Source: Oscillospiraceae bacterium (GTDB taxonomy: Bacteria; Bacillota; Clostridia; Oscillospirales; Oscillospiraceae). From it: DNA of 64,000 bases. The first letter of the stretch is position 1; every line of letters begins with the position of its first letter. Position numbers and translations under genes: made by a program. The notes under the pieces are model-generated. The model saw only the letters and a list, made by a program, of their open reading frames with translations, had not been told where the DNA came from and ran no database searches. The stretch lies in the NCBI GenBank assembly GCA_009777775.1, contig WRLE01000003.1:1-64000 (forward strand), written 5' to 3'. Shown piece by piece: positions 34,364-42,770 of this stretch.

Positions 34364-35779
34364 ATGATAAAGATATCAATATCCGACACATCATTGCGAG
34401 AGTCGGAGCAAATATATGAAGCGCGTTTGAGTTTCAAAGAAAAGTTGGAAACCGCAAAGTTACTGGACAAGCTACAAGTGGATGTTATTGAAACTGGACC
34501 GGTGGGAGAGGCTCCTGCTGATGCTGTTTTAATCCGAACTTTGGCTTCCACATTGACCTATAGCACAATATGTGTGCCTGTTTTGTTAAACAAAGAAAGC
34601 ATCGATAAAACATGGGACGCATTATCAAAAGCCGAAAAACCTAGATTCAATGTCATTGTTCCAACATCAACGGTACAAATGGAGTATCTCCATGGTTTGA
34701 GAGCAACGGCAATGCTGCCACTGGCAAAGGAAATAACCCAGTATGCTGCATCGGTATGCTCGGAAACAGAGTTCACAGCAGAGGATGCCACCCGTAGCGA
34801 CTTGGGATTTTTGTCGGAGATTCTTACAGCGGCTATAGAAGCTGGAGCAAAATATATCACCCTTAGCGATTTTACAGGTGAACTTTTACCAGATGAAATA
34901 GGAAACTTCATCGAATCTGTATACGAAAGAGTTCCCCAATTAAAAAATGTGACCCTATCGATGCATCTCAGAGACAATTTGGGTCTTGCCTCCGCTGCTG
35001 CACTTAGCGCAATCGGTTCAGGAGCTTCTCAAATAAAGGTTTCATCCAGCGGAAAATCCGGAACACTATCACTTGAACAATTTCTCAATGTGATAAAGGT
35101 TCGGGGAGAAACCTTGGGGATTAGTTATAATATCAATGACACCACGCTATTGCGTACAAGCGCACAACTCGCAGCTTTAGCTGGATCTAGCGGAGTGAGT
35201 CGGGGTGGAGCGGATGAAAATAGAAGCGGCGATGATGCTGTTTTACCAGAGGATGCAAGCCTTGATGACCTTAGGAATTATATTGATACTTTGGGATACG
35301 AGCTCAGCGATGATGATCTGGAGCGGATATATGGGCAATTTCAAGAAATTGCAAAAAATAAAAAAGTTGTCAGCAGAGATGTGGATGCGCTTATTGCAGA
35401 AACCGCAGGGCAAGCGGCTCCCACCTATCAACTGCGCAGCTATGTGATAAATAGCGGCAATGCCATCACCGCCACTGCATTTATCGAGCTAATAAAAGAT
35501 GGTGCTGCTAAAGATGCTATTTCCGCTGGTGATGGACCCCTCGATGCTGCAATAAAAGCAGCAGAGCTGATATTCGGAGTACACTACGAATTGGAAGATT
35601 TTCAACTCCAAGCCGTTACCGGTGGACGTGAAGCAACTGGTGATGCACTCATAAAGTTGCGTCATGGCGGTAAACTATATTCCGGTCGTGGTGTTTCCAC
35701 TGACATCATAGCCGCTGGAATTCGCGCGTATATAAGTGCGGTAAACAAGATTATTTATGAGGAGCGTTCAGGCCAATGA
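34364..35779 (+). CDS. LeuA/citramalate synthase-like protein with altered metal site
   Basis: A 471-residue protein: HMGL-like TIM barrel (about 1-260), linker, and a LeuA allosteric dimer domain (about 360-465) with AVTGGREATGDALIKL and GRGVSTDIIAAGIRAYI. In true isopropylmalate synthases DTTLRDGEQ, an HxH pair and a GERxGN loop build the metal site. Here these read DTSLRESEQ (8-16), MHLRDNLGL (His201 kept, second His replaced by Arg203) and SSGKSGTLS. The catalytic Arg12 is kept, but at least two metal ligands differ. It may use another acyl acceptor, act as a regulator, or be inactive. AAGGAAG precedes the ATG. Its stop overlaps the next start (ATGA), tying it to the acyl-CoA synthetase fusion. 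Confidence 0.8.
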   Translation: MIKISISDTSLRESEQIYEARLSFKEKLETAKLLDKLQVDVIETGPVGEAPADAVLIRTLASTLTYSTICVPVLLNKESIDKTWDALSKAEKPRFNVIVPTSTVQMEYLHGLRATAMLPLAKEITQYAASVCSETEFTAEDATRSDLGFLSEILTAAIEAGAKYITLSDFTGELLPDEIGNFIESVYERVPQLKNVTLSMHLRDNLGLASAAALSAIGSGASQIKVSSSGKSGTLSLEQFLNVIKVRGETLGISYNINDTTLLRTSAQLAALAGSSGVSRGGADENRSGDDAVLPEDASLDDLRNYIDTLGYELSDDDLERIYGQFQEIAKNKKVVSRDVDALIAETAGQAAPTYQLRSYVINSGNAITATAFIELIKDGAAKDAISAGDGPLDAAIKAAELIFGVHYELEDFQLQAVTGGREATGDALIKLRHGGKLYSGRGVSTDIIAAGIRAYISAVNKIIYEERSGQ

Positions 35780-38289
35780 AATTATCGTATATGACAAGTG
35801 CATGGGAAAAAATGAAATGGACCGAGCAATTGAACCTAGCTGAAAGAATGGAAATGAATGGGTTAGAGCTATGCTACACAGAAAACACAGAATTTGAAGC
35901 TGTGAATATGCTCGACAATCTCCAGGATAGGCAGCAGTTTTTACGATTGCTTGGTGAAAAAAAGTTGGAAATTCCTTGCATAAGCCTTGATGTTTCAGGG
36001 GATGATGAAAACTACGATGCAGTTTTGGTAAAAGCTGCGCAATGCATTGAGCTAGCTAAAGTATTGCGAAGCCCGAGTGTATGCCTCCAAATGGAGTTTG
36101 CGTCTGAAGAGGACGAGGCGAGGATAATTTCCATGATTGGTGTGCTTTTACCCATTGCTGAAGCAGAAGGCATTATTTTATTGATAGAAACAAAAGGAAT
36201 ATTTTCCGATACAAACCGTCTTTGCGAGGTTCTCGATCGTTTCGCCAGCGATTGTTTCGCTGCATTGTGGAATTTTCACGATACATATATGCATAGCGGA
36301 GAATCTGCTGATAAAACCATTAGCATACTGGGAGCTTACGTAAAGAGTGTTCATGTGAGCGATTCCTTTAAGTCAGCAGGGGAGATAGTACCCTGTCTAG
36401 TTGGAGACGGCGATGTTCCATTGTTGGATATGATGTTGGCACTTCGCTCAATTGACTACAAAGGGCATATGACCTTAGATATGACTGGAGACATCAGCGG
36501 TTTGGACGATGCTGAGGTAATTTTACCCCATTTTGTCAATGCAATGGACAGAATTTCTGACAGTAGAGGGAGAGTGGAAAGATACTTCGACAATAACCGA
36601 AAGACTGGAAAGTTCATCTGGCCCAAAGACGAGCTACTGGATTTAACCTTTTCCCAAGTCCTTGACCGCGTTGCTGATGAATTTCCAGACCAATATGCAT
36701 TTCGATACACAACCATAGACTATACGAGGACATATGCTGAGTTTAGAGATGATGTCGATGCCTTTGCTCGAAGCTTGATTGCCTTGGGTGTAAAACCAGG
36801 GGATAAAGTTGCTATTTGGGCAACAAATGTGCCACAATGGTTTGTATCCTTCTGGGCATCAGTAAAAATTGGCGCTGTTCTGGTGACCATGAACACAGCC
36901 TATAAAGTGCGAGAAGCGGAATACCTGTTGCGGCAAGCTGATGTGCATACCCTGATTATGATTGATGGAAACAGGGATTCAGACTATGTGGGAATCATCA
37001 AGAGCCTGTGTCCTGAGCTAGAATATTCATCGGCGCAAAACCCGCTCCATTGTAAAGGCTTGCCTTTTCTACGTCGAATTGTTACAATATCATCTAAACA
37101 AAAGGGTTGTATTACTTGGGATGAAGCACTGGAAATGGGTTCACGCATACCCATCGAAGAGGTATACAGACTCTCTGCTCTGACTCGACCGGATGATGTA
37201 TGTAATATGCAATATACCTCTGGAACAACTGGCTTTCCTAAGGGCGTTATGCTGACCCATCACAATATCGTTAACAACGGAAAATGCATCGGAGACCGTA
37301 TGGACTTATCCACTGCCGATAGGTTTTTGATTCATGTTCCCATGTTTCATTGCTTCGGCATGGTACTGACTATGACTGCATCAATGACCCATGGCACGAC
37401 CATGTCTCCAGTTCCTTATTTTTCTGCTAAAACTGCATTGGCTGTGATTAGACAAGAACGCATAACAGCGGTGAATGGAGTACCCACCATGTTCATCGCC
37501 ATGCTGGAGCACGAAGATTTCAACCCGGCAGACTTTTCCTATATGAGAACGGGTATAATGGCGGGAAGTCCCTGTCCGATTTCTGTCATGCGTGATGTAA
37601 TCGACAAAATGAATATGTCGGAAATCACCATTGTTTTCGGTCAAACGGAGAGTTCGCCAGGCTGCACAATGAGCTCCATTGATGACTCTGTGGATGTGCG
37701 AGTAGGCACAGTGGGGAGACCGCTACCAGGTGTTGAGTGCAAAATAGTTGACCCTGATACATATGAGGATTTGCCCGATGAAGAAATTGGCGAGTTCGTC
37801 GCTCGGGGATACAATCTCATGAAGGGTTACTATAAAATGCCCGAAGCCACAGCTGCTGCAATTGACAAAGACGGCTGGCTACATACAGGCGACTTGGCTT
37901 GCCGAACCCCCGATGGAAATTTCCGCATCACCGGCAGGCTGAAAGATATGATAATCAGAGGTGGGGAAAACATTTATCCAAAGGAAATCGAAGAATTCTT
38001 ATACACCCATCCAAAAATAAAGGATGTCCAAGTCATCGGAGTCCCCTCCGAAGCATATGGAGAAGAAATCATGGCTTGCATAGTCCTTAAAGATGGCGAA
38101 GAAATGACCCAGCAAGAAGCAAAGGACTTCGTTTACAATAACATGGCAAGATACAAAGTCCCCAGCTATGTGGATTTCGTTGACGACTTTCCCATGAATG
38201 CCGCTGGAAAAATTCTCAAGTATAAAATGCGAGAAGATGCCATTGAAAAGCTGGGCTTAGAAGTAGCCGCCGCAATCGAAACGGCATGA
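35776..38289 (+). CDS. Fusion: sugar-phosphate isomerase-like TIM barrel + AMP-dependent acyl-CoA synthetase
   Basis: An 837-residue two-part protein. Residues about 1-275 form an AP endonuclease 2/xylose isomerase-like barrel with the metal-ligand positions LLIETKG, WNFHDTY, VHVSDS and LVGDGDV. Residues about 290-837 form an acyl-adenylate synthetase with the P-loop QYTSGTTGFPKGV (from about 479), GQTESSP, the hinge GRLKDMIIRGGENIYPKEIE (from about 720) and the catalytic Lys in NAAGKILKYKMR. The second part activates a carboxylate with ATP and joins it to CoA; a branched-chain acid would fit the operon. The role of the barrel is unknown. The start overlaps the LeuA-like stop by four bases. 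There is no stop or ribosome site at the junction, so the fusion looks real. Confidence 0.85.
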   Translation: MKLSYMTSAWEKMKWTEQLNLAERMEMNGLELCYTENTEFEAVNMLDNLQDRQQFLRLLGEKKLEIPCISLDVSGDDENYDAVLVKAAQCIELAKVLRSPSVCLQMEFASEEDEARIISMIGVLLPIAEAEGIILLIETKGIFSDTNRLCEVLDRFASDCFAALWNFHDTYMHSGESADKTISILGAYVKSVHVSDSFKSAGEIVPCLVGDGDVPLLDMMLALRSIDYKGHMTLDMTGDISGLDDAEVILPHFVNAMDRISDSRGRVERYFDNNRKTGKFIWPKDELLDLTFSQVLDRVADEFPDQYAFRYTTIDYTRTYAEFRDDVDAFARSLIALGVKPGDKVAIWATNVPQWFVSFWASVKIGAVLVTMNTAYKVREAEYLLRQADVHTLIMIDGNRDSDYVGIIKSLCPELEYSSAQNPLHCKGLPFLRRIVTISSKQKGCITWDEALEMGSRIPIEEVYRLSALTRPDDVCNMQYTSGTTGFPKGVMLTHHNIVNNGKCIGDRMDLSTADRFLIHVPMFHCFGMVLTMTASMTHGTTMSPVPYFSAKTALAVIRQERITAVNGVPTMFIAMLEHEDFNPADFSYMRTGIMAGSPCPISVMRDVIDKMNMSEITIVFGQTESSPGCTMSSIDDSVDVRVGTVGRPLPGVECKIVDPDTYEDLPDEEIGEFVARGYNLMKGYYKMPEATAAAIDKDGWLHTGDLACRTPDGNFRITGRLKDMIIRGGENIYPKEIEEFLYTHPKIKDVQVIGVPSEAYGEEIMACIVLKDGEEMTQQEAKDFVYNNMARYKVPSYVDFVDDFPMNAAGKILKYKMREDAIEKLGLEVAAAIETA

Positions 38290-38292
38290 TTA

Positions 38293-38327
38293 GTTAGGAA
38301 TTAGGAGTTAGGAGTTAGGAGTTAGGA
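38293..38327 (+). repeat. Five heptamers supplying a ribosome binding site
   Basis: GTTAGGA, ATTAGGA and three further GTTAGGA units run without interruption and end in GGT, which creates TAGGAGGT seven bases before the ATG at 38338. Confidence 0.9.
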
Positions 38328-38337
38328 GGTATTATCA

Positions 38338-39369
38338 ATGGTAAAAACGTTTAAAATTAATATCGCTGGATTGGAGCGGGAGCTTCAGGTTTGCAAAGTC
38401 AACGAGGATTTGTGCATTGCTGCTTTTATTCTTTTTGGCGATGTGGAAATGACCGTTGTTTGCTCTGAAAGGCTCCTTTCTCTAGCTCCACCCTTTGATA
38501 TTATTTTAACAGCTGAAGCAAAGGGGATACCCCTTGCCCATGAAATGGCTAAACAAAATGGCAATACCGATTATATTGTTGCCCGAAAAGCCATCAAAGT
38601 GTATATGAAGGATGTTTTCACCATTGAAGTTCAATCCATGACCACGCGGGAAAAGCAAAGCCTCCACATCGATGGTAATGAAGCTCAGCGTATGGCAGGC
38701 AAGAGGGTGCTTATTGTGGATGATGTCATCAGCACTGGGGAGTCTGTAAATGCCTTGGAATTTCTAGTGAAAGAAGCGGGTGGCATAGTCGCTGGTAAAA
38801 TGGCGGTTCTGGCTGAAGGCGATGCTCGAAATAGGGAAGACATCATTTATTTAGAGTACCTACCCTTGCTAGACATGGACGGCATCCCTCTAGGTGATAT
38901 GAGCGATACAATCAGTGTAGACGATACAACGAATGAATCTATGAATTACTTTGTTCGCGAAGTAGAGATCGATGCACAGATGAAAGAAGCTTATGCCCAA
39001 GGTAGCTTGTTTTGGGATAAAGTTGGAAAAATTGATGAGTTAAATATAATCATCGGCTTGGGTAACGTGAATGGTCAAAGTGAGATATATGGTAATTTGC
39101 TAAGAGAAATAATCTTTGAGTTTGAAGAAAGCGTTAATAAACTTGATACTTTTCTTGAAGCAGAAGACATGGAAGCATTTCATCAGGAAGTACAGATACT
39201 CAAAATGTCCTTGGAATTTATAGGTGCCACCGAGTTATCGGCTCTCGCTTTTGACCTGGCAATCGCTTCTGCCAGCGAAGATGAAATGTTTTGCATTGAG
39301 CAACTACCAGGCTTTTTAATAGACCTACAATCATTGACAGACAAATTAGCTGAATGCTTTACCCAGTGA
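38338..39369 (+). CDS. Phosphoribosyltransferase fused to an HPt-like domain lacking the phospho-His
   Basis: A 343-residue protein. Residues about 1-200 are a type I phosphoribosyltransferase of the adenine/xanthine type: the PRPP loop is RVLIVDDVISTGESVNA (123-139), with PFDIILTAEAKGIPLAHEMA (52-71) upstream. Residues about 232-340 match the four-helix HPt domain of phosphorelays: GQSEIYGNLLREIIFEFEES, LDTFLEAEDMEAF and VQILKMSLEFIGATELSALA. Where HPt domains carry the phosphorylated His (VHxLKxSxxxIGA) this protein has Gln286. So it may bind receiver domains without taking phosphate. The ribosome site is made by a heptamer repeat. I know no described protein with this architecture, but could not search. 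Confidence 0.8.
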   Translation: MVKTFKINIAGLERELQVCKVNEDLCIAAFILFGDVEMTVVCSERLLSLAPPFDIILTAEAKGIPLAHEMAKQNGNTDYIVARKAIKVYMKDVFTIEVQSMTTREKQSLHIDGNEAQRMAGKRVLIVDDVISTGESVNALEFLVKEAGGIVAGKMAVLAEGDARNREDIIYLEYLPLLDMDGIPLGDMSDTISVDDTTNESMNYFVREVEIDAQMKEAYAQGSLFWDKVGKIDELNIIIGLGNVNGQSEIYGNLLREIIFEFEESVNKLDTFLEAEDMEAFHQEVQILKMSLEFIGATELSALAFDLAIASASEDEMFCIEQLPGFLIDLQSLTDKLAECFTQ

Positions 39370-39473
39370 TATTACTCATGAACCACCATGCTAAAATATC
39401 GATTACTGCTGACTATTAAGATTGCAACAAAGCTAAGCTCCATACATAAAAGAAATGAAAGAGAGAAAGCCAC

Positions 39474-40856
39474 ATGAGTGAGAGCAGAGGAAAATTTGAT
39501 TTAACCACAGGGAGCATATTGCAGAAGCTTGTAATGGTTGCTGTTCCCATAATGGGTACCCAATTTATGCTTATGACATACAATCTGGTTGATATGTTTT
39601 GGCTTGGGCGTTTGGGCAGCGGTGCTGTTGCTGCTGCTGGAGCTGCTGGAATGTATATGTGGCTGGCAAATGGACTCATGATGATGGGAAGGATGGGAGC
39701 GGAAATCGGCTGCTCCCAAAACTTTGGTCGAGGCGACATGGAAAAAGCATTGCAGTTTAGCCAAAATGCCTTTATACTATCATTGAGCCTGGGGCTTTTT
39801 GCCATGACGACAATAATCGTTTTCCGAATACCACTAGTTAGATATTTCGGAATCGAAGATATGAGCGTTGCCTCTGATGCGGTGGAATACTTGATGCTAG
39901 TGGCTTTAGGAATGCCTTTCCAATATACCACAGGAGTTATCAGCGGTACTTTCAACGGTTCTGGAAACTCCCGTATCTCATTTTTTGGCAACTCCATTGG
40001 ACTATTAGTGAATGTAATCATGGACCCGCTTTTAATTTTCACCTTTAACATGGGTGTGGCAGGAGCCGCTCTAGCCACCGTCTTTGCTCAGTTTTCAGTC
40101 ATGGCTTTTTTAGCTTATTCCATCAAACGAGGAAAAACCAGACCATTTACAAATTATCGTTTCTTCCGTAAACCCGATTTTGCTGTGCTGCGACAAATAT
40201 TCAAATGGAGTATACCAATTTCCATGGAAAGTATGTTTTATGCCTTTCTCTCCATGACTGTCACCAAGTTTATTGCTGAATTTGGATACCAAGCAATGGC
40301 GGCATCAAGAATCGGTGGACAAATAGAATCACTTTCATGGCTCATTGGTGGTGGTTATGGATCAGCAGTTACAGCGTTCGTGGGGCAAAACTATGGTGCT
40401 GGTAAATGGAAAAGAATTAGAGACGGTTATCGGAGCTCATTGTTTGCGATGGTTTGTTGGGGAGCAATAGTTTCATTAATTCTATATTTTGGTGGAAAGT
40501 TCATCTTCATGATGTTCATTGCGGAAAATGAAGTAATCGAAATCGGCATTATTTATGCTCAGACGATTGCCCTAGCGCAAATCCCTGCCAATGTGGCTGT
40601 AGTACCCTCTGGCACATTCAAAGGTATAGGTCAGACTATAAAACCATCAATAGTCACAGTATCATACAATGTTTTGCGGGTCGTATTGGCATACTTTTTA
40701 GCAAGAACAAGTCTTGGTCTCACAGGTATATTTTATGCCTACACCATCACATCAGTGTTGGGGAATACGGCTCTATTCATATGGTATTTTCTTTCCTCAA
40801 GAAAACACCCGAAAATCGATGAATCAACTAACCCGCAAGTATGCGGGAATATATAG
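39474..40856 (+). CDS. MATE family efflux transporter
   Basis: A 460-residue MATE exporter with twelve hydrophobic segments in two halves. The N-terminal LVMVAVPIMGTQFMLMTYNL, the VDMFWLGRLG loop, the glycine-rich AAGAAGMYMW and the second-half equivalents (SIPISMESMFYAF, GQNYGAGKW, GTFKGIGQT) fit the family. It exports cationic compounds or metabolites with Na+ or H+. The stop TAG at 40854 is part of the ribosome site of the next gene, so both are likely co-transcribed. Confidence 0.92.
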   Translation: MSESRGKFDLTTGSILQKLVMVAVPIMGTQFMLMTYNLVDMFWLGRLGSGAVAAAGAAGMYMWLANGLMMMGRMGAEIGCSQNFGRGDMEKALQFSQNAFILSLSLGLFAMTTIIVFRIPLVRYFGIEDMSVASDAVEYLMLVALGMPFQYTTGVISGTFNGSGNSRISFFGNSIGLLVNVIMDPLLIFTFNMGVAGAALATVFAQFSVMAFLAYSIKRGKTRPFTNYRFFRKPDFAVLRQIFKWSIPISMESMFYAFLSMTVTKFIAEFGYQAMAASRIGGQIESLSWLIGGGYGSAVTAFVGQNYGAGKWKRIRDGYRSSLFAMVCWGAIVSLILYFGGKFIFMMFIAENEVIEIGIIYAQTIALAQIPANVAVVPSGTFKGIGQTIKPSIVTVSYNVLRVVLAYFLARTSLGLTGIFYAYTITSVLGNTALFIWYFLSSRKHPKIDESTNPQVCGNI

Positions 40857-40867
40857 GAGGATTAACT

Positions 40868-41914
40868 ATGGCAGAAAATAATGCAGCAAGACCAGCGGAT
40901 GCCCCCAGACCAGCACCCCCACCCCCGCAGAATCTTCCCACAATCGATTATCCAATCCCGCCAAGGGAAAACATGAAGCTACTTTTGGAGCAGAAAAAAC
41001 CCTTATGGGTTCCGATTTTCATGATGGAAAACAATTTTTGCCTTGCAGCACCTGCTGACAGGGAGAGACCCCCGGTTCCCCAATCAGGTCTTGACTGGTT
41101 TGGCACATATTGGGAATATGTCCAAATGGTTGGCGGACAAATGTCGCCTCCGGAAGGACGTATCTGCCCAGACCCTCGTGACTGGCGTGAGAAACTCATA
41201 TTCCCCGATTTGGATGCCATTGATTTCAGCGAAGGCAAAGAAGAAATGGCAGCCAGATTCGCTCCAGAAAAGATGACAATGTATGTTATCCAAAATGGTA
41301 TGTTTGAACGCTTGTTGGATATATCCGATGTTAATGAAGTCTTTATTTGGCTCGCAGAAGACCCGGATGATGCCATTGAATATGCCAACGCCATGGCGGA
41401 TTTCAAAATCAAGCACATCGACAAAGTTATAGATGAATGGGGTCTAGTGGATTTCTTTGCCCTGTCAGACGACTGGGGTACCCAAAAAGCTCCCTTTATT
41501 TCTCCAACAATGTGGGAGCAGATATTTTATGGACCAACGAAACGCATAGCAGACCATATTCACAGTCGTGGCTATTATGTAAATGTCCACTCCTGTGGAA
41601 AAATCGAACAATTGGTACCATACATCGCCACATTCTCGGACCTTTGGGAAGGTCAGCGGATGAACGACCACGCTGCTCTGAAAAAAGTCGTTGGCAATGA
41701 GCTCGCTTTCACCATCGGTTTGGATTCTTCAGTCCTGATGAATCCCGATGTCAGCGATGACGAGGTAATCAAAGCCGTAAGAGACTGCATCGACACATAC
41801 GGCGAAGGCGGCGGAATGGTAATGACCTCCTCCAGAGGCGCAACAGAGAGAATCTCAACCTTACTAATAACAGAAACCTTCGAATACAGCCGCAAAAAAT
41901 ACGCAGGGAACTAG
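40868..41914 (+). CDS. Uroporphyrinogen decarboxylase family (MtaA/CmuA-like) methyltransferase
   Basis: A 348-residue member of the URO-D family. A Pro/Ala-rich N-terminal stretch (about residues 5-25) is followed by the barrel with DWFGTYWEYVQ, FFALSDDWGTQKAPFISPTM and VNVHSCGKIEQLVPYI; the HSCG motif supplies zinc ligands in the methyltransferase branch. Such enzymes move methyl groups between corrinoid proteins and coenzyme M or other thiols, or demethylate methoxylated compounds. No corrinoid protein lies nearby. The Arg residues of haem-pathway HemE are not evident at the N-terminus. The ATG at 40868 has AGGAGG within the stop region of the MATE gene. Confidence 0.83.
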   Translation: MAENNAARPADAPRPAPPPPQNLPTIDYPIPPRENMKLLLEQKKPLWVPIFMMENNFCLAAPADRERPPVPQSGLDWFGTYWEYVQMVGGQMSPPEGRICPDPRDWREKLIFPDLDAIDFSEGKEEMAARFAPEKMTMYVIQNGMFERLLDISDVNEVFIWLAEDPDDAIEYANAMADFKIKHIDKVIDEWGLVDFFALSDDWGTQKAPFISPTMWEQIFYGPTKRIADHIHSRGYYVNVHSCGKIEQLVPYIATFSDLWEGQRMNDHAALKKVVGNELAFTIGLDSSVLMNPDVSDDEVIKAVRDCIDTYGEGGGMVMTSSRGATERISTLLITETFEYSRKKYAGN

Positions 41915-41999
41915 AAATACGCTGCGTTGTTGAAAATGATTATTTCTGCTTGAAATCTATAAAGAAATGCAGTATAATCATGCAAACAACGCAGCATAT

Positions 42000-42086
42000 G
42001 CCGGTGTGATGGAATTGGTAGACGTAGTGGACTCAAAATCCACCGCCTGCAAGGGCGTGCCGGTTCGAGTCCGGCCACCGGTACCA
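42000..42086 (+). tRNA. tRNA-Leu (anticodon CAA)
   Basis: The acceptor arm GCCGGTG pairs with CACCGGT, the anticodon loop is CTCAAAA with anticodon CAA, a long variable arm (type II tRNA) follows, and the T arm contains GGTTCGAGTCC. CCA is encoded (42084-42086). A strong terminator follows directly. Confidence 0.95.
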
Positions 42087-42121
42087 CAACGAGCATCCAA
42101 AAAGGATGCTCGTTGTTTTTT
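42087..42121 (+). terminator. Terminator of tRNA-Leu
   Basis: CAACGAGCATCC pairs with GGATGCTCGTTG across an AAAAA loop and is followed by TTTTTT. Confidence 0.92.
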
Positions 42122-42333
42122 GAGTCATGGAAAATGCTTACTGTTACGAGCTTCAAAAGGTCTTTATAAAATACCCGCTCGTACTATTGTTTGTTTATAA
42201 CAACCATTAGATTATGATTCAGCATATGGGTTATTTCATACATAATTTTGTATTTATGTGCCATAGATGTGACATTTGTGGTGTTTTATCTCATTATTGT
42301 ATAAACATGATATAAAATAGAAGGGAATTTATT

Positions 42334-42645
42334 ATGAAGCACAAAAAAAGCATGTATCGCACATTATTAGTGGTAGTTTTGGTATGTACGCTCGCATTAA
42401 CAATGGTAGCTCCTGCACTTGCAAGAGCATGGTTATTTGATTTTACTGGATCAAGCTCTGACCATTCTTTTGCCGGTTACTATGTAAGTTTACAACCAAA
42501 AGAATGGTCTGTTGTATCAAATCTTACATATGGTACAATTGCATCTAGCAGTACTGGTTTTGACCCATGTGATGCATTATACTTAACATACGGAAATAGG
42601 CAGATATTAGCACAATCAAAATCAGCAGATATATACGGATCATAG
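42334..42645 (+). CDS. Small secreted protein, unknown function
   Basis: A 103-residue protein with a clear signal peptide: MKHKKSMYRTLLVVVLVCTL followed by a hydrophobic core and a cleavage site around APALARA. The mature part of about 70 residues is rich in Ser, Tyr, Asp and Gly with no Cys pair, and contains AWLFDFTGSSSDHSF and the segment SLQPKEWSV. It could be a small extracellular beta-protein or a peptide precursor. I do not recognise a family. AAGGGAA precedes the ATG, and a hairpin at 42690 separates it from the next gene. Confidence 0.7.
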   Translation: MKHKKSMYRTLLVVVLVCTLALTMVAPALARAWLFDFTGSSSDHSFAGYYVSLQPKEWSVVSNLTYGTIASSSTGFDPCDALYLTYGNRQILAQSKSADIYGS

Positions 42646-42689
42646 TTTACAAAGTTTATAGTTTCATGTATATTATAATTCTCCGTATT

Positions 42690-42729
42690 AAGGGTTACTC
42701 GGTAGGTTGAACTTGACTGAGTAACCCTT
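42690..42729 (+). terminator. Terminator-like hairpin
   Basis: AAGGGTTACTC (42690-42700) pairs perfectly with GAGTAACCCTT (42719-42729). No T-run follows, so partial termination is more likely. Confidence 0.5.
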
Positions 42730-42770
42730 GTCTCTGTGGTAAATAGTCGTTTTGCTAGAAAGGATAAATT

